A stretch of 50,548 bases of DNA from Chloroflexi bacterium UBA4733 (lineage in GTDB: Bacteria; Chloroflexota; UBA4733), in assembly GCA_002404055.1 (NCBI GenBank), contig DHIZ01000293.1:23535-74082 (forward strand), read 5' to 3'. Positions 43,856-50,548 of this stretch are shown here, piece by piece (position 1 is the first letter of the stretch; every line of letters begins with the position of its first letter). A program made the translations under genes and the position numbers. A model generated the notes under the pieces. The model was not told where the DNA came from and ran no database searches. It saw nothing but the letters and a program-made list of their open reading frames with translations.

Positions 43856-44386
43856 ATGGAAAAATTCACCGTTGACGATGCCATCGCTATGGCAGTTAGC
43901 GCTCACCGGGGGTAGCGCGACAAAGGACGCTGCAAACTCCCATACATCACGCATCCCATGCGGGTGATGGCGGCGTTTGACGATCCCGTGTTGCAGATGA
44001 TCGCCATCCTTCACGACGCCATCGAAGACACGTCGCTAAAGCCCGAAGATCTTCGGAAAGCAGGGGCCAGCGATCGTGTCGTGGCAGCAATCGGAGCAAT
44101 CACCCACGAGAAGGGCCAGCCCGACGCGGACTATTGGGCGCAGGTGCGCGCAAACCCCGACGCCCTGAAGGTCAAGCTGGCTGACATTGAGGACAATCTT
44201 GATCCAGCCCGTCTGGAGCTGCTGCTGCCGGAAGAAGCCGAGCGGCTCAGGCGCAAATATGCCCGTGCCCTCGAAGCGCTGCTGGTCGCCGCACCGATTC
44301 GGGAGGACGACGTGACGGCAGCAAAGACCCCTGGCGGTACGGAAAACCCATCTGATAACAACCATGGCGCCGACCGCGTAAGGTAG
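43856..44386 (+). pseudogene. HD-domain phosphohydrolase with premature amber codon
   Basis: An HD-type hydrolase of the small (p)ppGpp-hydrolase kind. The frame starts MEKFTVDDAIAMAVSAHRG, hits TAG at 43913-43915, and continues in the same frame with PYITHPMRVMAAF, ILHDAIEDTSL and VKLADIEDNLD. These hold the metal ligands (His of THP, His-Asp, distal Asp). A single base change would restore about 176 residues. A restart at the ATG at 43958 would lack the first helix and the first His. AGGAGG lies 12 bases before the first ATG. The last ~45 residues are low in family resemblance. Confidence 0.8.
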
Positions 44387-44454
44387 TCAGATGCAGTCGG
44401 ATTTGATCTGCCGTCCGAGAAATCTCCCGTGGCGTTTCAGCCTGACGGTTCACC

Positions 44455-44484
44455 TTGACGCCTGGCTGGTTCGTCGTGTACGGT
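44455..44484 (+). promoter_or_regulatory. Probable promoter of mntA-hepT
   Basis: TTGACG (44455-44460), an 18-base spacer and TACGGT (44479-44484), ending about 40 bases before the nucleotidyltransferase start. Confidence 0.4.
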
Positions 44485-44523
44485 TGTAGCAGGTAACGGT
44501 GATTGGTCAAGGGAGGCGTGAGA

Positions 44524-44841
44524 ATGCAACCAGCGGCTAGTGGCGTGAGCCCCGAAGTTGAGCAGTTTCGCGTGCTCCTCCGGCAATGCCTGCCTGACCT
44601 GCGGCAACGCTACGGCGTGGAGACGCTCAGCCTGTTCGGTTCCTATGTACGCGGGGAGCAGCAGCCGCAGAGCGACCTGGATGTGCTGGTGGAGTTTGCG
44701 GAGACGCCAGGGCTCTTTGCCTACGTCGAACTCCAGGACACGCTGAGCGAATTGCTGGGCATCCAGGTTGACCTGGTGATGCGCAGCGCGCTCAAGCCCC
44801 GCATCGCTCGCCGCGTCCTCCCGGAAGTCGTGGCACTGTGA
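44524..44841 (+). CDS. mntA: MntA-type nucleotidyltransferase antitoxin
   Basis: A 105-residue minimal nucleotidyltransferase. The motif G39-S40 followed by Asp51 and Asp53 (GSYVRGEQQ then SDLDVLVEF) is the GSX10DXD active site. In MntA-HepT modules this enzyme neutralises the HEPN toxin by adenylylating a tyrosine on it. The ATG has GGGAGG upstream, and the TGA overlaps the GTG of hepT by four bases. Confidence 0.92.
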   Translation: MQPAASGVSPEVEQFRVLLRQCLPDLRQRYGVETLSLFGSYVRGEQQPQSDLDVLVEFAETPGLFAYVELQDTLSELLGIQVDLVMRSALKPRIARRVLPEVVAL

Positions 44842-45209
44842 GGCCAGAACGGGGCTACGTCGCCTACCTCGAGGATATCTTCACCGCCATGGCAGCGGCG
44901 ATGCGCTTCACGCACGGGATGACGTTCGAAGCGTTCGTCGCAGATGAGAAGACGGTGTACGCAACCGTCCGCGCTCTGGAGATCATGGGCGAGGCGGCGA
45001 AGCGAGTGCCGGCAGAGATCAGAGCACGCTATCCGGCGATCCCCTGGCGCAACATGGCCGGCATCCGGGACGTGGTGATCCACGAATACGACCGAGTGGA
45101 CCGCGAAATCGTCTGGAAGACGGTCCACTCGGACTTGCCGGAAGTAGAGCCGGAGGTCAGGCGCGCATTCGAAATGGAACGCCAGAGCGAAGGCGGTGAC
45201 GCGACGTGA
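44838..45209 (+). CDS. hepT: HepT-type HEPN ribonuclease toxin
   Basis: A 123-residue HEPN (DUF86) protein. The RX4HXY motif is complete: Arg77, His82, Tyr84 (RDVVIHEY); the Tyr is the known target of MntA. It would act as an RNase when freed from the antitoxin. Its stop overlaps the GTG of the broken hsdM by four bases, so the toxin pair is translationally linked to the restriction gene, which is unusual for this module. Confidence 0.92.
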   Translation: MRPERGYVAYLEDIFTAMAAAMRFTHGMTFEAFVADEKTVYATVRALEIMGEAAKRVPAEIRARYPAIPWRNMAGIRDVVIHEYDRVDREIVWKTVHSDLPEVEPEVRRAFEMERQSEGGDAT

Positions 45210-46637
45210 CGGTGATCCGCCGCCTCGACGCCGTGCTGGAGCCGACCAAGCAGGAGGTGCTCCAGATGAAGGCGCGCCTCGACGCCGCCGGGATCGTCCA
45301 ACGTCCAGGATATTCTCGACAAGTTCAAGTTCTGTAATCAGGTTCCGACACTGGTCGACGCCGATGTCCTTGGCAACGTTATCGAGAAGTTCCTCGATCC
45401 GACGATCAACTTGAGTCCCGAACCGGCCTACCAGCACGACGGCGCCGTGCGCCTGCCCGGCCTCGACAACCACGCTATGGGCACGATCTTTGAGGAGTTG
45501 ATCCGCCGCTTCAACGAGGAGAACAACGAGGAAGCCGGCGAACACTTCACACCGCGCGACGTGGTGACACTCATGGCCAACCTGATCTTTCTGCCGGTTG
45601 CCGACCAGATCGAGTCCGGCACCTACCTGGTGTACGACGGCGCCTGCGGCACCGGCGACGCCGGGCAGGGCGAGTCGAACATCCGCCGTTGGATCATCGA
45701 GCAGGACTGGCTGGAAGCGATCATCGCCCTGCCGCTGAACCTCTTCTACAACACGGGCATAACCACCTACATCTGGGTCCTCACCAACCGCAAACATGCG
45801 CAGCGCAAGGGCAAGGTGCAGTTGATCGACGCCACCGCCCGGTACCGACCGCTGCGCAAGAACCTGGGCAAGAAGAACTGCGAACTGGCCGACGAAGACA
45901 TCCGCGCCATCTGCGAGCGCTTCCTGACCTTCGAGGAGAGCGAACACTCCAAGATCTTCCCCAATGCGGCGTTCGGCAACTTGAAGATCAGTGTGGAACG
46001 CCCGCTGCGCTTGCAAGTCGACCTGTCTGAGGCCGCGCGCGCCAGCTTGCGTCGGAAGTGCGCCGAGGTCGGGGAGGAGCCGCTGGCCGCGCTGGTTGAC
46101 CGCGTCACCGAGACGCTCGGCCCCGGGCCGCACGTCGACTTCAACGCCTTCCTCGAGCGCATCGGGGAGGAGGCCGGGCGGTTCGCTCTCAAGCTGACGG
46201 CCCGTGGGCAAAAACTGCTCCGAGTCGAACTGACCCGCGGCGATGAGACGGCGGCGCCGGTGATCAAACGCATGCACCGTCCAGGAAAAGTCAATGCCGA
46301 TCCGCTGCATGGTCGCTACGACGTTGCCGTGAGTGGCCAGCCGCGCGTTGTAGAGTACGAGTCGGACCCCGAACTGCGGGACAGCGAACAAGTGCCTTTG
46401 CTGGAGCCGGGCGGCATTGAGGACTTCTTCCACCGCGAAGTGCTGCCCCACGTCCCGGACGCCTGGATCGACGATGCTGGCACCAAGATTGGCTACGAGA
46501 TTTCGTTCACGCGCTACTTCTACCAGCCGGAACCGCAACGCTCGCTGGAGACGATCCGCGCGGACATTGAAGCGCTGGAGCGGGAGGCGGAGGGGCTGCT
46601 CGGCACGATCCTGGTCGAAACGGCGGCCGTGCGGTGA
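45206..46637 (+). pseudogene. hsdM: Type I restriction methylase hsdM with two internal deletions
   Basis: The HsdM N-terminus (RRLDAVLEPTKQEVLQMKAR, then LDAAGIV) is joined, one frame off, to VQDILDKFKFCNQVPTLVDA. The junction at about 45296-45306 has GTCCA on both sides. Further on, YDGACGTG jumps in frame to GDAGQGESNIRRWIIEQ at the string CACCGGCG (45650-45657). The skipped middle normally holds the SAM-binding remainder and the NPPY catalytic motif. From there LPLNLFYNTGITTYIWVLTN to the C-terminus is well preserved. The product, if any, could not methylate DNA. No hsdR gene lies in the window. Confidence 0.9.
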
Positions 46638-46768
46638 ACGCCGTGTCCGGCAAGCCAGGGATTGCGTACCGCAGTCGGTGGGTACAACTCTTCGTATTGA
46701 TCCGACTCGAAGGAGCAGGTACACTCACCCCTGGGCAGTTTTACAGCAAAGACAAGGACCGAAGCAGC

Positions 46769-47026
46769 ATGCGGCAGGGCAGTGTGAGTCCCAAAGGCCA
46801 GGTCACCATCCCGTTGGAATATCGTCGGCTGTTGGGGTTGAAGCCGCGGGACACCGTGGAGTTCGATCTCGATCAAGGTAGCGTCCGGGTGAAGCCGGCC
46901 CCCTCGCGCCTCAAGCAGATTGCCTGCTCCATTCCGCCCTTGCCTCAGCCGCATACCGACCAGGAGATGACGGAGATTGCCGCTGAGGAGCACGCCGGGC
47001 ATGTGGCAAGAGAGGGGCTGGATTAG
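46769..47026 (+). CDS. AbrB/MazE-type antitoxin
   Basis: An 85-residue swapped-hairpin DNA-binding antitoxin. SVSPKGQVTIPLEYRRLLGL and DTVEFDLDQGSVRVKP form the SpoVT-AbrB domain, and the acidic tail (QEMTEIAAEEHAGHV) would mask the toxin. ATG at 46769 follows AAGGA. It stands 18 bases before a PIN gene, forming an AbrB-PIN toxin-antitoxin pair set between hsdM and hsdS. Confidence 0.88.
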   Translation: MRQGSVSPKGQVTIPLEYRRLLGLKPRDTVEFDLDQGSVRVKPAPSRLKQIACSIPPLPQPHTDQEMTEIAAEEHAGHVAREGLD

Positions 47027-47044
47027 CGGCCTGACTGCACGATC

Positions 47045-47455
47045 ATGGAATTTCTCGACACCAATCCCATCATTCGGTACATCACCCAGGACAACCTGAC
47101 GATGTCTCACCAAGCTGGGCAGTTCTTTGAGCAGTTGGAGAGCGGTACCGGTGTTGCGACGACCTGTGAAGGTGTGCTCGTCGAGGCGGTGCAGGTGCTT
47201 TCCTCGAAGGCTCTTTATAACCGGCCGCGGGCGGAGATCGCGGAAAAGCTGGGGGTGATCATAGGCCTGAAGGGGTTGAAGCTCCCGAACAAAAGCCTCT
47301 ACTTGTTTGCGCTCGACCTGTACGCCGCGACAGCGGCGCTGGACTTCGTAGACGCCCTGGTGGTGGCGCATATGCAGCATGCGCACATCAGCACGGTTGT
47401 ATCGTTCGATCGTGACTTTGATCGAGTGCCCGGCATACGCCGGCGCGACCCCTAA
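47045..47455 (+). CDS. PIN-domain ribonuclease toxin
   Basis: A 136-residue PIN/VapC-like nuclease. The acidic active site is visible as Asp5 (MEFLDTN), Glu in TTCEGVLVEAV, Asp in ALDFVDALVVA and Asp in SFDRDFDRV. It probably cleaves RNA unless bound by the AbrB-type antitoxin ahead of it. The start ATG has no strong ribosome site, which would keep toxin translation below that of the antitoxin. Confidence 0.88.
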   Translation: MEFLDTNPIIRYITQDNLTMSHQAGQFFEQLESGTGVATTCEGVLVEAVQVLSSKALYNRPRAEIAEKLGVIIGLKGLKLPNKSLYLFALDLYAATAALDFVDALVVAHMQHAHISTVVSFDRDFDRVPGIRRRDP

Positions 47456-47495
47456 TCCGCCATGGCGTCATTGTGACGGCGCGCGAGGTGGGCTT

Positions 47496-48953
47496 GTGAT
47501 CGTCGCGCTGCGTCCTTATCCCGAGTACCGCCAGTCGCATCTGCGCTGGCTGGAGTGCGTTCCGACGCATTGGGGAGAGCAACGCACAAAGTACCTGTTC
47601 CGGGAAGTAGACGAGCGCTCCGCGACCGGTACCGAGGAAATGCTTTCGGTCTCGCACATCACCGGGGTGACGCCACGTCGCCAGAAAAACGTGACGATGT
47701 TCATGGCCGAATCCTACGCCGGCCATAAACTTTGCCGCCAAGGCGATCTCGTGATCAATACAATGTGGGCCTGGATGGGAGCGCTGGGCGTCGCGAAAGA
47801 GACCGGGCTGGTCAGTCCCTCCTACCATGTCTATCGGCCAGCGGATCACATGGCGTTGCTGCCCGACTATATCGACTACCTGCTTCGAACGCGGGCATAC
47901 GTGTCGGAGTACGTCTGCCGCTCTACCGGAATCCGACCATCACGACTCCGCTTGTATCCCGAGCAGTTTCTTGACATCCCACTGGTCTACCCGCCGATGG
48001 ACGAACAGCGGACCATACTGGCGTACCTCGACGCAATGGACCGGGCCATCCGCCGCTACATCCGCAACAAGCAGCGACTCATCGCGCTGCTCACCGAGCA
48101 GAAGCAGGCCATCATCGACCGAGCGGTCACGCGCGGCGTTGACGCCAACTCGCGGCTGGCTCCCTCTGGTGTCGAGTGGCTGGGTGACGTGCCGGAGCAT
48201 TGGAGCGTGCGCAGTCTGAAGCAAGTTGCCCTTGTTCGGTTAAGCGGCGTGGATAAGGTTTCAGCCGAAGGTGAATGTCCCGTTCGGCTTTGTAATTACA
48301 CGGATGTCTACAACCGAGACTTCATCACCCAGGATGTGGCTTTCATGCTCGGAACGGCGACCAGAGCCGAAGTTGCCGGGCTGGGCCTAAGGAAAGGAGA
48401 TGTGCTGATTACCAAGGACTCGGAGATGTGGGATGATATTGCAGTCCCGGCTTTAGTTGTTGACGATCTTGACGACGTTCTGTGTGGCTATCATCTCGCC
48501 TTGATCCGGCCCGACCCGAAGCAGGTAATGGGGGAATTCCTGTTCAGAGCGTTCAAGGCGCCCACGCTCGCGCGCCAGTTTAACGTTGCAGCAACCGGGG
48601 TGACGCGCTACGGCATTTCGAAGCACGTGATTAAGACTGCAGTCTTCCCGGTGCCGGACCTGGAAGAGCAACGGCGCATTTGCCAATGGATTACCGATCC
48701 ACTTTCTCCGCTTGCTCTGGCTGTTAGACGCGCCCGGTCAGAAATCAGTCTTGCTCAGGAGTATCGAACTCGCCTGATTGCTGATGTCGTCACCGGCAAG
48801 TTGGACGTACGCCGCGCTCCCCTGGAGGAATTGACGGTGATGGTAGATGGACTTGCGCCGCCGGGCGATTTTCCCGATATCCTAGAGAGCGACGAGTCAC
48901 GGGACGCTTACGGGTTTCCTGGTGCCGAAGACGACGACAAAGCCGAGGACTGA
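47496..48953 (+). CDS. hsdS: Type I restriction specificity subunit HsdS
   Basis: A 485-residue specificity protein with two target-recognition domains. Each is introduced by the same kind of sequence (LRWLECVPTHWGEQRTKYLF and VEWLGDVPEHWSVRSLKQVA), and each ends in a conserved coiled-coil spacer (MDEQRTILAYLDAMDRAI; LEEQRRICQWITDPL). The GTG at 47496 has GAGGTGG upstream. The gene looks intact although its HsdM partner is deleted and HsdR is absent, so it could only work with subunits from elsewhere. The final ~40 residues are acidic and poorly conserved. Confidence 0.9.
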   Translation: MIVALRPYPEYRQSHLRWLECVPTHWGEQRTKYLFREVDERSATGTEEMLSVSHITGVTPRRQKNVTMFMAESYAGHKLCRQGDLVINTMWAWMGALGVAKETGLVSPSYHVYRPADHMALLPDYIDYLLRTRAYVSEYVCRSTGIRPSRLRLYPEQFLDIPLVYPPMDEQRTILAYLDAMDRAIRRYIRNKQRLIALLTEQKQAIIDRAVTRGVDANSRLAPSGVEWLGDVPEHWSVRSLKQVALVRLSGVDKVSAEGECPVRLCNYTDVYNRDFITQDVAFMLGTATRAEVAGLGLRKGDVLITKDSEMWDDIAVPALVVDDLDDVLCGYHLALIRPDPKQVMGEFLFRAFKAPTLARQFNVAATGVTRYGISKHVIKTAVFPVPDLEEQRRICQWITDPLSPLALAVRRARSEISLAQEYRTRLIADVVTGKLDVRRAPLEELTVMVDGLAPPGDFPDILESDESRDAYGFPGAEDDDKAED

Positions 48954-49075
48954 CTTCTCTACTTGAACAGTTACCGGGGATTTATCTCGCCATGTCCCGG
49001 CTGTACTTGTAGCTCCTTGTCGATTCGCTGAATAACCAAACGATCTTCCGTAGACTTTCTGCGCGGCGCTAAAAC

Positions 49076-49327
49076 TCACTTGAACTGACTAAAGGTCTTT
49101 AGTAACTTCATGGTGGCTTCATAATCCAACTTGTTCCCTGTGTATTCGCAACGGTACAGGCCCTGAAGATTAGACGGCAAATGGAGGCCCTGCTGCACTA
49201 GCAGCACTACGTTACGCTTGTATAGTGCCAATGCTGCCCCAATTTCTATCAAGACATTCCCATTGATTCTGTGATGGGTATTTCCCTGGCCGTCCAGTAG
49301 GTCTTCCTCACTTTCTGTCCTGCGTCC
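49076..49327 (-). pseudogene. C-terminal relic of a TIR-like nucleotide-binding protein
   Basis: About 83 codons without a start. They read RINGNVLIEIGAALALYKRN, then VVLLVQQGLHLPSNLQGLYR, then YEATMKLLKTFSQFK and a stop. The NVLIEIG...LLV...LPSNLQGL pattern is that of TIR-like domains in predicted nucleotide-binding defence proteins. The N-terminal part is missing, and the frame closes upstream at 49330. The surrounding 48950-49420 is visibly more AT-rich than the rest of the window, a sign of transferred DNA. The remaining ~120 bases from 48954 to 49075 hold nothing I recognise. Confidence 0.6.
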
Positions 49328-49398
49328 TCATCATGGAGAGAACAACCGCACGCGGGGATGCACAATGGATGTGTCATTCGAAGCAAGTCAACTGGTTG

Positions 49399-49404
49399 TA
49401 TAAT
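49399..49404 (+). promoter_or_regulatory. -10 box upstream of the Phd antitoxin gene
   Basis: A perfect TATAAT about 30 bases before the antitoxin start; no convincing -35 box is seen at the right distance. Confidence 0.4.
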
Positions 49405-49434
49405 AGTATTGGACCTAATATGCTGGAGGCGATG

Positions 49435-49776
49435 ATGAGCGTGCAAGTCGGAACGCAGGAAGCGAAGACGCACCTGTCCGAGTACTTGAATCGCGTTGCC
49501 TATCGAGGCGAGCGCATCCTGGTGGAACGCCACGGCAAGCCGGTAGCGGCGCTGGTGAGCGTCGACGATCTACGCCGACTGGAGACCATTGAGGCATCGA
49601 CAGTGGTAGAAGCTGACGACGATAGCGCGCGCCAGGCGCATTTCCGTCGTTTGGCGGAGCAGGCCGGCTTGATCAAAAGGTGGCCGTCAGGCGAACGGGA
49701 CCCTTTGGGCGACTTCGCTCCGCTGGAACTGGAAGGTCCGCCGTTGTCTGAGCAGATTATCGCGGACCGGCGATGA
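49435..49776 (+). CDS. Phd/YefM-family antitoxin
   Basis: A 113-residue antitoxin. The N-terminus VQVGTQEAKTHLSEYLNRVA, then ERILVERHGKPVAALVSVDDLRRL is the Phd/YefM DNA-binding fold; the rest would wrap the toxin. I choose the ATG at 49435 for its spacing to GGAGG. The toxin gene starts right after the stop. Confidence 0.9.
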   Translation: MSVQVGTQEAKTHLSEYLNRVAYRGERILVERHGKPVAALVSVDDLRRLETIEASTVVEADDDSARQAHFRRLAEQAGLIKRWPSGERDPLGDFAPLELEGPPLSEQIIADRR

Positions 49777-49777
49777 C

Positions 49778-50548
<771 letters not shown>

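Noticed and set aside
43913..43915. Possible amber recoding (pyrrolysine) in the HD gene
   Set aside because: TAG is used as a normal stop elsewhere in the window (for example at 7395), and no pyl gene is visible; a nonsense mutation is simpler.
44721..46724. A 667-codon open frame on the minus strand
   Set aside because: It lies antisense to hepT and hsdM, which have clear motifs; the frame is a GC-driven shadow.

Overview
The window is high-GC bacterial DNA dominated by catabolic genes. The mix (many sulfatases, twin-arginine lipoproteins with long Ala/Ser/Thr linkers, a Uma2 nuclease with a coiled-coil tail, type I restriction parts and PIN toxin modules) suggests a member of the Chloroflexota or a similar soil or sediment lineage. 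That placement is an inference from style. No rRNA, tRNA or CRISPR array was seen.

Layout. 0.06-4.2 kb, minus strand: Zn-type dehydrogenase, sugar-binding lipoprotein, sulfatase. 4.66-10.94 kb, plus strand: binding lipoprotein, PIG-L deacetylase, fragment of a second binding protein, sulfatase, nitrilase-like amidase, and a sulfatase cut off after 180 residues beside a decayed transposase. 11.36-17.97 kb, minus strand: ROK regulator, internally deleted sulfatase, binding lipoprotein, intact sulfatase and GH51 arabinofuranosidase. 18.1-24.9 kb: ferritin-like protein divergent from the ROK gene, miniature relic of a binding protein, isochorismatase-like hydrolase, Uma2 nuclease, Gfo/Idh/MocA oxidoreductase, then a preQ0 (queuosine precursor) operon queC-queE-queD-folE2 whose last two genes are both internally deleted. 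24.96-38.5 kb, minus strand: a PhyH/binding protein/two-amidohydrolase operon, then sulfatase, GH4, DeoR regulator, alpha/beta hydrolase, sulfatase and binding lipoprotein. 38.7-43.8 kb, plus strand: amidohydrolase, SIS isomerase, PfkB kinase, cupin, P-loop protein, and a methyltransferase split by a 95-bp MITE-like element. 43.9-50.2 kb: an island of defence and toxin-antitoxin genes, many broken (HD hydrolase with an amber stop, MntA-HepT, twice-deleted hsdM, AbrB-PIN, hsdS, TIR-like relic, Phd-PIN). The window ends inside enolase (eno).

How it works together. Five intact and two broken sulfatases sit with five intact substrate-binding lipoproteins, a PIG-L deacetylase, GH51 and GH4 glycosidases, an esterase-like hydrolase, an AgaS-like SIS isomerase, a PfkB kinase and ROK/DeoR regulators. 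This reads as a scavenging region for sulfated, acetylated sugars or amino sugars. No ABC permease or ATPase gene is present, so transport must rely on genes elsewhere or the permeases have been lost.

The most unusual signal is structural. At least five genes carry internal deletions that keep both the start and the end of the gene while removing the middle, and the HsdM gene has two such deletions. One HsdM junction sits on a plausible 8-bp microhomology. Together with a nonsense mutation, a MITE insertion and several gene stubs, this marks a locus in active decay, or else a recurrent assembly artefact that needs read-level checking.
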